A stretch of DNA of 64,000 nt. It comes from Alitta virens (taxonomy: Eukaryota; Annelida; Polychaeta; Phyllodocida; Nereididae). Below are positions 44,448 through 55,523 of this stretch, one piece after another. Under the pieces are notes generated by a model that did no database searches, had not been told where the DNA came from, and saw only the letters and a list, made by a program, of their open reading frames with translations. The stretch spans positions 15,057,602 through 15,121,601 of the forward strand of contig OW028580.1 of assembly GCA_932294295.1 (NCBI GenBank), given 5' to 3'. The position numbers and the translations under genes were made by a program. The first letter of the stretch is position 1. Each line of letters starts with the position of its first letter.

Positions 44448-44643
44448 CTCTGGGAAATAACAGAAATCAACTAAATGATAAGATATCAAATATACATTAA
44501 AATGCACTAAAATACTGCTGCTAGGATGCACTTTGCTTCAGCCAATCAGGGTCAAGGGCGGAAACTTTTTCAGCCAATAGAATTGCAGTATTCTGTCATA
44601 GCCACTTGGTGAAAATACAGAGAACCTTCTGTGAAAATCCACT
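44448..44643 (-). repeat. Promoter-like dispersed repeat G, copy 4
   Basis: Inverse copy with CAGCCAATCAGGG, GGGCGGAAACTTTTTCAGCC, AATAGAATTGCAGTATTCTG and AGAGAACCTTCTGTGAAAAT. Confidence 0.75.
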
Positions 44644-45404
44644 ATTTGGCCACTAATTGACCTACTTTCAGCCAATGCAGCAATGTTGGGACATCATCTA
44701 CTAGTGGCAGTTATCTCCACAATGTTCAGAGTAATACATTTTGTTGCCTTTAAGATATTATCCCAGTTACGAAATGTTTATTAATTTAGGAGATGAGTCA
44801 TGTCTTGGCGAAGGTATGAACTTTGAGCTCTTTAGATCAATCATTTCTTTCAAAAGCAATTGTTATTTGAATTTCCAATCAGGTTTGTCATTTCAATGCC
44901 CATTTAAACCAAAAACAGCTCATTGTGTGTGGGCCATTTAATGTTTGAATGGTCCTTCAAATTGACAAAGATGCATTTAATTCTTGTTTTTAAATCTAGG
45001 CCTTCTGATTATCATGTTTCTTACATTACAATTCTTCAATTAAAAAAACCTATAAATGGTTATTGTTATTGACAATACACCCATAATTTACAGATGGCAA
45101 TCATGCTACGTTACTTCTTCTCTTGAATGTTTGTAATTTGCCCTTTTTTGTGCAATACATGGTTTTAAAAAGAGGGCACTTTATTATCTTGGGTTTCATA
45201 TCAATTAAATGTGCGCATTTGAATATTATTTGGGTGCTGGGATCTCACTTCTAACTCCATAACCTTAAATTGATTCCTGACAATCCCCTCCCCCACAATT
45301 TGTTTGTCCACCAATGGTGTCACAACCATTTATACCTGTCATAATAATTGGCATGCACAACATTCCTGGATCTGCCCTTGTGGACATTAATTTTGCATTC
45401 CGCA
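44644..45404. other. Nothing recognised
   Basis: One 66-codon ORF (44741) with no domain; otherwise AT-rich. Confidence 0.5.
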
Positions 45405-45671
45405 GGACTTTTTTCCGAGAGGACTGAAATCAGACTATGTGACTAAAATCCGAATATAATTTTCTCGACCGGACTTAGACCAGACTATGTGACTAAAATT
45501 GAACTATAGGACTAGGCTAAATAAGGACAAATGTATGGTGGCCGAGGAGTGCATTTTCTGGTGCGAAGCACCGACAGTGGAGGTTTCGCCTCCCGACAGT
45601 AGAGACTTCGCCCACAAAATATATCGCATGAGGCTAAATAAATTTGATTAACTGCAGGTATACAACTAAAT

Positions 45672-45741
45672 TCCTGCTCCTCCATCTCCTCCACCACCTC
45701 ATCCTCCTCCTCCTCCTCCTCCTCCTCCTCCTCCTCCTCCC
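45672..45741 (+). repeat. (CTC)n trinucleotide tract
   Basis: About 14 consecutive CTC units preceded by degenerate CTCCTCCACCACC. The leucine-rich ORF across it is spurious. Confidence 0.95.
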
Positions 45742-46394
45742 ATACACCAATGCACTATTAGTCACATCTATCAAAAACCTTTCAGGTTTGCATTATGTAG
45801 GTATACCTATGGCTGGGTATCCAATAATTAAACCAGTGACTAATAGAAGCCTATGTTAATGGGACTATATCTATAGATCGTTTTTATCTAGAATACTGGT
45901 TAATACCTTATTAGAGGGTGATGTCTTGCTCCCTAGTTGTGGTAATATCATATTTCTAGTCTTTAGTTTGGCTACAATCTTTAGTTGCAAACGATGCAAA
46001 ACGCAATCTTTATAACTTACAAGATGAGTTACATTTTGCTTCAACTCAAGATTGTACACAAATTAAAAGTTGTAGAAATACGATATTAAATCAACTAGCA
46101 GAGTAAGAACTCACATTTCCAAAAAGGTAATAACCAGTATTCTAGATAAAGTACATCCAGAGATAATTGCACCTAAACACAGGCTCCCAGACTGCATCAG
46201 TGAGGACTTAGGCACCCGACCGGGCCGCCCCCCCCCTTACTGATTGCATCTTTAGTATTGTTCTTGGTCCTATAAGATGTATCTATAAATCCGTATCTAT
46301 GATAGAGGCATAGATAGATCTGCATAAAATCTCTGTACGTTCAATATTTTCGGAGATAATTAGCTAAAACCGGTTGTGAGGGGGGCAAGTTCGT

Positions 46395-46650
46395 AACTTT
46401 CGTGCCACGGAAGATGGTTCTTTTGTGGTACGAAAGTTGGTACTTTCATGGTATGAAAGCTGGTAATTTCGTGGGGAGAAAGTTGGGTACTTTTGTAGGG
46501 CAAAAGTTGGTAGTTGCATGGGGCGAAAGTTGGTACTTTTTAGGGCAAAAATGGGTAACTTTCGTTGCAGGAAAGTTGGACTGTCGTGGTGTGAAAGTTG
46601 GACTGTCATGGTGCGAAAGTTGAGACTGTCGTGGTACGAAAGTTACTGTC
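46395..46650 (+). repeat. Minisatellite of about 20-28 bp units (GAAAGTTGGTACTTTCGTGG type)
   Basis: Eleven or so units recurring as GYGAAAGTTGGTACTTT or GAAAGTTGGACTGTCGTGG. The four overlapping 71-81-codon ORFs on both strands are its translations. Confidence 0.9.
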
Positions 46651-47102
46651 TCCCCACAAAACCACGAGACCAAGAAATGAACTGTTCAGCCACTATACAT
46701 GTTAAATGGCCTGAACAGATCACATATTCCTGAATGAGGGGCTCAATGGTTTCAGTCCTGGCAGGCTTATTATATGCTGAAAGAGTGTTAAATTATGCTT
46801 ATTTATCCCATCAAGTTTGTTTCATGAATGCAAAGAGTGAAGTAAAGTCCAATGACCCACACAAACATTGCAAAAGAAAAAACTCTGAAACCAGGGTTCA
46901 CAGTGCAGCAGTTTAGTGGGCAAATGACTCTAACGTGACATTGGTGTCAATAAAATCATATGAAATCATATAGACTATCAACATAACTAATTGAGATGTC
47001 ACCCATGGCCATCACTATTTAATTTTCAGCACTCAGACCAAATATGGTCCTATAGTCCAATTATAGTCACATAGTCAGGTCTGAGTCCTAGGGAAAAGCT
47101 TC

Positions 47103-47664
47103 GGTAGATGACGAATAGCCATTTGTCCCTGGTGTCAAAATGTGTATTTCGAGCAGACTGACACAGCTAGACAGGTAAAACTGTTATGACACAGGAAGTG
47201 TGCATGCAACATTTCTGTGTACATTTTGCTGTAAAAGTTGATTCCTTTGAGGTAGCTTGTATGCTGGGCACCCCTGCATGAAAACTTTCGTGATAACTCG
47301 CTTCATAAAAGGATTATCGTGTAATTGCACAGAGGTTTTACCAAAGTGCATGACATGCGGAAAGCAGTGTTACTCAACAGAAAAACTGTTTTCACCTTTG
47401 TGCAGATGATGGCATAGTTTTTAAAAACAGATGATTCAACATGAAAAACAAGCTTGCCTTAATATTTGCATGATCAGTATCTTTTTCTCTGAGGTGTGAC
47501 AAAGTTTTATATGTTTTTATATATTATTTGTTTTCACCACAGTGCGTGTAAAGGTAAACTTTGGTGATTGCATGAGAAAATATGAGTATTGCTAATGTAT
47601 TTATTAGTAGCATACTTAGTACCCCGATATAAATTTAAATGTACTGGTTTAAAGTTTGTGTTAT
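47103..47664. other. Nothing recognised
   Basis: Repeated GTGCATG/CATGACATG words only. Confidence 0.45.
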
Positions 47665-47905
47665 CACCAGCCAAACAGTCTCAACTGACTTTACAATTAC
47701 ACCCTTGGCAGACCTGTTCAAGCTTCAGCCTTTCTCAATTCCCTGGGGAGTATTCAGCCAGTTACACAGAATTACTAAGCACTTACAATTGCCATCACTG
47801 TCTATGGCTAGTTTCCATTTACACCTGGGTGGAGTGGAGCAAAGAGTTATGATCTGCTCAGTTCCTCAAGCGCCATGGTGGGGGCTTGAACGTACAACAG
47901 AACCT
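47665..47905 (-). mobile_element. tRNA-derived SINE C, copy 3, truncated at its 5' end by a satellite
   Basis: The body matches 21296-21540 (CAACTGACTTTACAATTACA, CCCTTGGCAGACC, ATTTACACCTGGGTGGAGTG, GCCATGGTGGGGGCTTGAAC). The similarity is lost about 10 bp before the 32-bp satellite begins, so box A is missing. Confidence 0.75.
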
Positions 47906-47911
47906 CTATAC

Positions 47912-49149
47912 AGCATGTTCGACCAGTCTGACATTGTCTCAACAGCAGGTTCAGTCAGTCTGACATTGTCTCAACAGCATGTTTGGTCAGTCTGACATTG
48001 TCTCAAAAGCATGTTCAGTTAGTCTGACATTGTCTCAACAGCATGTTTGGTCAGTCTGACATTGTCTGAAAAGCATGTTCAGTCAGTCTGACATTGTTTC
48101 AACAGCATGTTTGGTCAGTTTGACATTGTCTCACCAGCATGTTTGGTCAGTCTGACATTGTCTCAACAGCATGTTCAGTCAGTCTGACATTGTCTCCACA
48201 GCATGTTCGGACAGTCTGACATTGTCTCAACAGCATGTTCAGTCAGTCTGACATTGTCTCAACAGCATGTTCGGTCAGTCTTACATTGTCTCAACCGCAT
48301 GTTTGGTCAGTTTGACATTGTCTCAACAGCATGTTCGGTCAGTCTGACATTGTCTCAACAGCATGTTCGGTCAGTCTGATATTGTCTCAACAGCATGTTC
48401 GGTCAGCCTGACATTGTCTCAACAGCATGTTCGGTCAGTCTGACATTGTCTCAACCGCATGTTTGGTCAGTCTGACATTGTCTCCACAGCATGTTCGGAC
48501 AGTCTGACATTGTCTAAACAGCATGTTTGGTCAGCCTGACATTGTCTCCACAGCATGTTCGGTCAGTCTGACATTGTCTCAACCGCATGTTCGGACAGTC
48601 TGACATTGTCTCAACAGCATGTTCGGTCAGTCTGACATTGTCTCACCAGCATGTTCGGACAGTCTGACATTGTCTCAACAGCATGTTCGGTCAGTCTGAC
48701 ATTGTCTCCACAGCATGTTCGGACAGTCTGACATTGTCTCAACAGCATGTTCAGTCAGTCTGACATTGTCTCAACAGCATGTTCGGTCAGTCTGACATTG
48801 TCTCAACCGCATGTTCGGTCAGTCTGACATTGTCTCAACAGCATGTTCGGTCAGTCCGACATTGTCTCAACAGCATGTTCGGTCAGTCTGACATTGTCTC
48901 AACAGCATGTTCGGACAGTCTGACATTGTCTCAACAGCATGTTCGGTCAGTCTGACATTGTCTCCACAGCATGTTCGGACAGTCTGACATTGTCTCAACA
49001 GCATGTTCGGTCAGTCTGACATTGTCTCCACAGCATGTTCGGTCAGTCTGACATTGTCTCAACCGCATGTTCGGTCAGTCTGACATTGTCTCCACAGCAT
49101 GTTCGGTCAGTCTGACATTGTCTCAACCGCATGTTCGGTCAGTCTGACT
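47912..49149 (+). repeat. Satellite array: 32-bp unit, about 39 copies
   Basis: The unit is CAGTCTGACATTGTCTCAAC followed by AGCATGTTCGGT. The period is exactly 32 from 47924 onward. Variants include TCTCCACAGC with CGGAC, CAACCGC, and TTTGGTC, which is commoner on the left. Because 32 is not a multiple of three and the unit contains TGA, no frame stays open. There are no spacers, so it is not CRISPR-like. The left edge abuts the truncated SINE C; the right edge is abrupt at TTTCCAAAATG. Confidence 0.97.
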
Positions 49150-49645
49150 TTCCAAAATGTATGAGTCACAACAAAAACAAATGGGAACAGATGTTGTTGT
49201 CAAGAAACAAATGGAGGTTTAAAAAACCAGTAACAGTTATTCATGGTCAAGTTTGATTTTACAAAAATCCATCGGACATTTTTTGGTTTTTCTAATAACT
49301 AATGGGAGTTTTCTGCTTTTACACTTTGTAAATCAGGATTATCCACATGCTGACAAAATCATTTTTACAAGTTTATATTTATGTCATGTCTTAAACGCTA
49401 GAATGGCAGCAAATGTTAGATAAGCCACTTGTGAAACTCCATTTGACAGTTTTGAATAGTTATTATAACTTTTAAGTTTAGTGAAACACCAAAAATGTTA
49501 ATGTTTCAAAATGACCAAATCGTATTCCCAATATATAGATTTTTTAAGAAAATCAAAACTGATTTTGCATAGTGGAAAAGCCAAATAACACCAAAGGTTG
49601 GTTTTTTGGGCATGATTATTTTCAGATTATAATTTTACAGTGTTA
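49150..49645. other. AT-rich spacer between satellite and foldback element
   Basis: No ORF, no satellite remnants and no similarity to the foldback arms. Confidence 0.5.
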
Positions 49646-49769
49646 AGCCACTGTCACACGGGCCGGTTTTGCCGTAGTGAACCCGTAGTATTACGTAATA
49701 GTTATGTAACAGCTCTTTCCGCCAGTTTGGCGACAGGTTCTGGCAGCAAAAAAGGGCGGGGCAGCACCT

Positions 49770-50005
49770 GCCGGGCGCTACGGGTTACCCGCCGGGTCAC
49801 CCGCCGGCTTCCAGGGGTTACCCGCCGGCTTTCACGGGTGCCTCGGCGGGTTCCATGGGTGCCTTGGCGGGTTCCATGGGTGCCTCGGCGGGTTCCACGG
49901 GTGCCTCGGCGGGTTCTACAGGTGACTCGGCGGGTTCTACAGGTGACTCGGCGGGTTCTACGGGTTACTCGGCGGGTTGTAGGAGTAAGCCGGCAAGTAG
50001 TAGGA
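49770..50005 (+). repeat. GC-rich minisatellite in the left foldback arm
   Basis: Units of about 21 bp such as GCCTCGGCGGGTTCCACGGG, later GACTCGGCGGGTTCTACAGG. The base composition contrasts sharply with the AT-rich loop. Confidence 0.9.
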
Positions 50006-50040
50006 GTAACTCACAGCTTCCAGGAGTATACTTTAAAAGA

Positions 50041-50545
50041 CTGCTGCTCCCCTAATATTAGTCTGATTTTCGTTAAATAAGAACTAAATTGTAGGATAAT
50101 TTATACTGATTCCATACCTGTTTTCGAATCGAAAATGTACCAAATATTAAGCGAGTTATTCGTCTGAGAAGGTAGCTAGGTTGGCGGAGGCAAACAGTGG
50201 TGCTCTCGCAGACGTCCGCGCCGGGACTGTATCAATGCTGAGCGCTTCTTTAAAAGGCTGCTGCTCCCCTAATATTAGTCTGATTTTCGTCAAATAAGAC
50301 TGGATTGTAGTATAATTCATACTGACTCCATACGTGTTTTCGGATCGAAAATAGACCAAATATTAAGCGAGATATTCGTCTGAGAAGGCGGTTGTCTGGT
50401 GGCGGCTGCTGCTCCTTTAATATTAATCCGATTTGCGTCAAATAAATATTGAATTATAGAAGAGTTCATACTTATTCCACACAGAATTTCAGATTGAAAA
50501 TAGACCAAATATTAGGCGTGATATTCGTCTGAGAAGGCAGCATGG
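50041..50545 (+). repeat. Three tandem units of roughly 125-150 bp in the left foldback arm
   Basis: Units start CTGCTGCTCC at 50041, 50258 and 50406, and carry TAATATTAGTCTGATTTTCG, CGGATCGAAAATAGACC and ATATTCGTCTGAGAAGG. Confidence 0.85.
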
Positions 50546-51133
50546 TGCTCTGTGTATGTTCATAACTTGAATGGTGTGGTCAATATTTTTTACCATTATA
50601 TATACATTGTTTGGATGAGCTTTATTGCAATTAATTTCTACTCATTCTGCCAACTGGCCAATGGGAAGGACTTTTCCTTTGGTTTTGTAAAGTTAATTAA
50701 CCTATATATGTCAATTGCTATTAGCATTTTGAATAATACAAAGAATGGGGTAAGTCATGCTTTTTCATCATTGATCACAAGCATTAATTGAAATTCTGAA
50801 TTTCAACTGATTCCTGTTTATTATGCATATTAAAGAGGGAGATTGTTTTGATCATGGATGGAACATGCAATATCAATATTAATTCCAGTTGGATTATTTT
50901 CAGAAACAACAACGAAATATTGATAATATATATAAAATGAAATAAATATCTAAAATGATTACTCTAAACTAGAGTATATCTATCTATAGATAGTTGTTAT
51001 AGCTCCATAGACATCTTTATCAAGTCGGAATTTTATTGGCAACAAGCAAACAAACATTGTTTTATTTTCGTTTTTTATTGATTACGAATCAATGAATTAT
51101 TGATAGTAACATATTATTAGGTTAAGATCTTAT

Positions 51134-51326
51134 AACTATCTGTCTATCTACATATCTATACTCTATAAGGTATTACTAACTTTATTAACAAGAATATTCT
51201 TGTTTGTGCCTAGTATACTCCATTAATTTTCCCCACCTTTAACTATTATATAAATTCTACACATTTCCCTGAATAATTCAGTCTTTATTTCACGAAAATC
51301 GGATATGTAGATAGACAGATAGTTTA
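51134..51326. repeat. Nested inverted repeat in the foldback loop
   Basis: AACTATCTGTCTATCTACAT and the exact inverse end ATGTAGATAGACAGATAGTT give perfect arms of 23 bp, 140 bp apart: probably a smaller insertion within the loop. Confidence 0.7.
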
Positions 51327-51959
51327 GAGAGACAGATAGATTTATATGCTTATTATATATTATAGAATATCTAGCTTAATATTTGGTCCATATAAGTACA
51401 TAAAAGATAGCAAATAAAATCACAGATCAAATCACAAATACTAATTACAATATCAATATTAGATTTAAATTTTACAAAAATATACACAAATACTGATCAA
51501 AATAATAATTTATTATCGCAATAAGATTCAAATTAACACAAAAAGATAAGAATGTTCACATGTATAAAAAAAATACCAATATACAAATATAATCATTGCC
51601 TGGTAATTACAATAGAATACATTGTTTTTAATTAATGAAAGCAATTACATCTTTTTGTTATTGTGAATGACAATCAAGACAATGTCATATTACTGTGTCA
51701 TCTTTGAACAAACTATGAAATGACAGGTCAAAGAACCCCAATTTAGGCAATTAGGCAATTGACACATGTATTGAGCATTTGCTGTATTCTCTACACCCAT
51801 TCTTTGTATCATTCAAAATGCTAATAGCAATTGACATAAAGGTCATGGCAGTTGGCAGAATAAGTAGAAATGAATTTCAATAAAGCTCATCCAAACAATG
51901 TATATATATCATGGTCAAAAATATTGACCACACCATTCAAGTCATGACCATACACAGAG

Positions 51960-52505
51960 CACCTGGCCGCCGCCAGAGAACTGCATTCTCAGATAAATAT
52001 CTCGCTTAATATTTGGTCTATTTTCAATCCGAAAACATGATGGAATCAGTATGAACTATGCTACAATACAGTTTTAATTTGACGATAATCGGACTTATAT
52101 TAGGGGAGCAGCAGCATTTTAAAGAAGCGCTCAGCCCTTCCTGCGTTGATACAGTCAGGGCGCGGACGTCTGCGAGAGCACCACTGTTTGCCTCCGCCAA
52201 CTTAGCTACCTTCTCAGACGAATATCTCGCTTAATAATTGGTCTATTTTCAATCCGAAAACACGTATGGAATCAGTATGATTTATACTACAATTCAGTCC
52301 TGATTTGACGAAAATCGGATTAATATAAATGGAGCAGCAGCCGCCGCAAGACAACTGCCTTCTCAGACAAATATCTCGCTTAATATTCGGGTTTTTTTTA
52401 ATCCGAAAAAACGTATGGAATCAGTATGAGCTATACTGCCATTTAATCTCTATTTGAGGAAAATCGGACTAATATTAGAGGAGCAGCAACCTTTTAAAGT
52501 ATATA
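51960..52505 (-). repeat. Inverse of the three tandem units (right foldback arm)
   Basis: Three inverse copies with CAGACAAATATCTCGCTTAA, TGGTCTATTTTCAATCCGAA and ATATTAGRGGAGCAGCAG. Confidence 0.85.
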
Positions 52506-52529
52506 CAACCCCCCTCCCTGCCTACGCTG

Positions 52530-52925
52530 ACGCTGGTAGCAAAAAGCCGGCGGGTTACCCGTGAATGCCGCCGGGTCACCCGTGAAAGCCGCCGGGTTAC
52601 CCTTAGAACCCCTCAACAAGCCGCCGGGGTGAAATTAGGGCCGGATAATTCGCCGGGTTCTACGGGCCACCCCCCGGCTTTCACGGGCCACCCGCCGGCT
52701 TTCACGGGCCAACCGCCGGCTTTCACGGGTCACCCGCCAGCTTTCACGGGTATTTTTTTTGTTTTTTACACCCGTGAGATTTCTACGGTTGTGCCATGCA
52801 AGCATGCAAGCATGGCACAACCGGCTACCGGGGCCGGGTTTCGCGGCTTGGCCAAGGGTCCCACGGGTGCTTGCCGGGTATCCACGGGTGGCCGTATTGG
52901 GGCCACCGGCTTGGAGCCGGGTAGC
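52530..52925. repeat. GC-rich minisatellite of the right foldback arm
   Basis: First GCCGCCGGGTTACCCGTGAA-type units, then GCCGGCTTTCACGGGCCACC units. A GCATGCAAGCATGC palindrome follows at about 52798. Three ORFs over it are spurious. Confidence 0.85.
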
Positions 52926-52992
52926 GATTTCCGCAACTATTACGTAATACTACGGCTTCACTACGGCAAAACCGGCCCGTGTGACAGTGGCT

Positions 52993-53382
52993 TTACACAA
53001 CGTTAACCCTGAAGGACTTGTCACAAAATTGAGAAAAACAACTTGTTGTATCCATAAATATCACATATGCTCACAGCTTGGGGCAAAGTGTATATTGGAA
53101 TGACTGATCTTTGGTACCTGGGCTTGCTTTTCATCATCTAAGAGCCTAAGAGCACCTGCTAGGTAAATCCATCTGCAGATAGTATGTTGGGTCTTATCTG
53201 CAGAGGCTGTCTAAAATATGCATTGCCACCAATGGGAAAATGGGCCATAAATATTCTTGGCAGTATTAATGACTTTACAAATCAGCAGGGAGTCTCTAAA
53301 TTCATGGTGGCATGTCAGTGGAGATGTACATTTATCATACTTTAACAAACATTATTCATTTGCAGTATTAAAATCTGTGCAA
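52993..53382. other. Nothing recognised
   Basis: Short inverted word ATCTGCAGATA near 53170 only. Confidence 0.45.
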
Positions 53383-53625
53383 GTCATGCGTTTTGTCAAT
53401 TTGAACCTGGACAAAGCTAGACAGCTTCTGCTATGCGATGCTACCTGCCACTAAACGGAACTGTCTGGCTTTAGCTGGCTAATCAAAGCCAGATCTAAAA
53501 GTACACATATACCAAGGTTTATATTTTTCAGTGGTGGTAGGTGTAAGCCGACTATTAGCTATGAGTAGACAGTCATAGCTTCAGTCAGGAGTAGGTGGCT
53601 AGAGCTGTGTAGAGTCGATGTCTGC
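53383..53625 (+). repeat. Dispersed repeat F, copy 3 (longest in sense)
   Basis: Contains every block of the two other copies: the CTGCCACTAAACGGAACTG segment, AGCCAGATCTAAAAGTACA, TATATTTTTCAGTGGTGG and TAGGTGGCTAGAGCTG. Confidence 0.7.
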
Positions 53626-53769
53626 TGCTGGAGATTTGTCGTATCTAGCTCTTTATATTATTGGTATTTTACAGATCGTTACCATCCCTAGTAAGTGGTA
53701 ATAAGTCAATCGTATCGCGATAACAACAGTTTCCTGTCTGATCCGATTGAGCGCATGTGTTTAAGCGAT

Positions 53770-53945
53770 AATCATTCTGAAAACAGAGAGCCTCGGTTCT
53801 TCTTTTCTTCACTCGTTTATGATGAATCCTTTACTAAAATCTCTGCATTCATGACTTTAAATGCACAATCTCTTAGCCCAAAGCTCCAAAACCTTCAGAT
53901 ATATAAAACTATCTTGAATGTTGAAACTAATGCTCCCAATCAGAT
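53770..53945 (+). mobile_element. Possible LINE ORF2 N-terminal (endonuclease start) fragment
   Basis: Within a 95-codon ORF (53695-53982) the residues KISAFMTLNAQSLSPKLQNL resemble the opening of an APE-type LINE endonuclease, where an N-A-Q/R-S-L motif precedes a K-x-x-x-L helix. Nothing downstream continues the domain. The call rests on this one motif. Confidence 0.3.
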
Positions 53946-54042
53946 CACTTCTCACTTTGGTCTGTATGTATTGCTGTTTTGAGATCTGGTTGCTTGAAGG
54001 TGGCTCCTCGATAGCGGAAATGCAATTTTCAGGGGCTTCGAT

Positions 54043-54055
54043 TCAGGGGGGGGGG
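54043..54055 (+). repeat. Poly-G run
   Basis: About 11 consecutive G. A complementary 13-C run lies at 54235-54247. Confidence 0.9.
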
Positions 54056-54234
54056 GATTCGGGCATATATATACCCCTTACTTGTTGAGAAGGAAGGAGG
54101 ATCAACACTTGACAAGTTTATAAGTTTGGCATAAGTGATCCACCATTAAATTACCTCCTGGCCTGTGTCCGCGCATTAACTGCTACTACTTGTACGAGCG
54201 AGGGAAAGTTACAGAGGGACAGATAGGCCTGCAT

Positions 54235-54247
54235 CCCCCCCCCCCCC
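54235..54247 (+). repeat. Poly-C run
   Basis: About 13 consecutive C. Confidence 0.9.
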
Positions 54248-55412
54248 AACCGTCCAGAGAAATCGACGTCCCTGGCAATTTCCATAGAGGTGAATATCCT
54301 GAAATTCAAGCTGTGCCAGGATTTGTTTGTCTCTCTCTCTAACCTGTGCTATTTGCGAAAATAAACTGGGTGAGGCATGGAGACCTGTGACCTCAGCAAC
54401 TACTGATGACTTTATAGATTATTCATGAGTATTCATTAAATACTTAAGCTGACATTTTCAGTATATATGCCATAATTGCAGTGTAATCGATAAAAGCATC
54501 AATATTTGGGTTGGTCAATATAACATTATTACAGACATTAACTATATATATATATGTCTAATTGCTAAGAGCCATTTTCTAATGCTGGTCCCTGTTAGGC
54601 ACTGACATATTAGGTAAAATGGCATGAAAGAGGTCATTTGAATTAAATATTGGGGTTAGAACAATTGGTTGCTATAGCAACTTGGTGTTAATTACAGATG
54701 CAAAATGATTATATTGGGCATTACTGGTTCAGCGTAATTACTGATTAAATTGATATAAATGCTTGAATAGTTCTCTTTATGTATTCCTAATGAATGGCAG
54801 AAAAACCAAAGGATCTTATTAGTGTTCACAATTACGTGGGGTGGTTTCTACAGAATTTAGGACCTTTATATCCTTAAAGCCTGTAAAAATACGTATTTAC
54901 AGGAGGGGCAACTCTAATTGCACCAAGAAATCCCAAAGACTTTAATGGAACCCAGAGATGCTGCCAGCATGGGGTCAAACTAATTGACCCCATCGTAAAA
55001 GTAATTGGAGTGACATAGTTGCGCAGAACATGTGGGAGGCTTAGTGTGTAACTGCATGTTCCTTTTGACATGCTAGATTGCATTTACGTAATTATATATC
55101 GATTGGCCTAGTAGGAAATGTAATACCCTTGTAATTAGAGCACATGTACACACCACACAAAAAGTCAGTTGGAATCAGTTTGTATGCAACACCGTGAAAG
55201 AAACTCAGCTTATGGTGTGAAGCAAGGTTGGTAGTTTTATCCGAGGATTTTTTTAATTCCTTTTCAAACTATCCCAGATTAGAACAATTTACTTATCTGC
55301 CTATACAGATGAAAACCGGATTAAACTCAAAATTTTGAAAATCATATATTCTCAAACGAATTTAAACCAAAATAATTTTTAGTCTGGGAAATACTTTAGA
55401 TAATAACTATTT

Positions 55413-55523
55413 CCCAGATGGCATTCCAAATCGGCCCGGCATCGTTTCCATGTTGGCCAACGTCGTTACAACATCGTATCAACATCGCTGAAATTACGTC
55501 GATTTCATTCCGATTTGGATTGG
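55413..55523. mobile_element. Palindromic MITE family E, copy 7
   Basis: Starts CCCAGATGGCATTCCAAATC and continues GGCCCGGCATCGTTTCC with CAACATCG words; ends near CCGATTTGGATTGGA. It covers part of a 63-codon ORF, which is therefore not a gene. Confidence 0.65.

Larger units (their letters stand above)
45405..47102. mobile_element. Candidate 1.7-kb inverted-repeat element
   Basis: GACTATGTGACTAAAAT occurs twice in sense at 45436 and 45482. It reappears inverted at 47062-47080 (TTATAGTCACATAGTC), within larger matches of AGGACT, CTATAGGAC and GGACTTTTTTCC/GGGAAAAGC. The interior holds a (CTC)n tract and a GAAAGTTGGTAC minisatellite and no transposase-like ORF. Terminal repeats are only about two-thirds alike, so it would be old. 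Confidence 0.45.
49646..52992. mobile_element. 3.35-kb giant foldback element with modular arms of about 1.1 kb
   Basis: Outer ends AGCCACTGTCACACGGGCC and the exact inverse at 52974-52992 continue as inverted match through TTACGTAATAGTT. The left arm (49646-50752) comprises the terminal repeat, a GC-rich minisatellite, three units starting CTGCTGCTCC, and a single-copy end including TTGTTTGGATGAGCTTTATT. The right arm (51795-52992) is its inverse in the same order. The loop (50753-51794) is AT-rich and has no ORF longer than a shadow, so the element is non-autonomous. Flanks are TTA on both sides. A 146-codon ORF repeating VPRRVPRV is minisatellite translation. Confidence 0.85.
53983..55412. 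other. No supported gene
   Basis: The GATCCACCATTAAATTACCT segment at 54139 resembles 31730-31750, so a dispersed repeat is likely at 54125-54200. Remainder AT-rich. Confidence 0.45.

Noticed and set aside
46364..46733. Four overlapping ORFs of 71-81 codons on both strands
   Set aside because: All are readings of the GAAAGTTGG minisatellite.
47912..49149. CRISPR-like array
   Set aside because: Units are contiguous 32-mers with no spacers, in a eukaryotic context.
49640..50080. 146-codon ORF with VPRRVPRV repeats, possible repeat protein
   Set aside because: Lies entirely in the foldback arm minisatellite and terminal repeat; the neighbouring frame gives an unrelated GASAGSTGA repeat equally well.
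52629..53006. 125-codon ORF with FTGHPPA repeats
   Set aside because: Mirror-arm minisatellite translation, as on the left arm.
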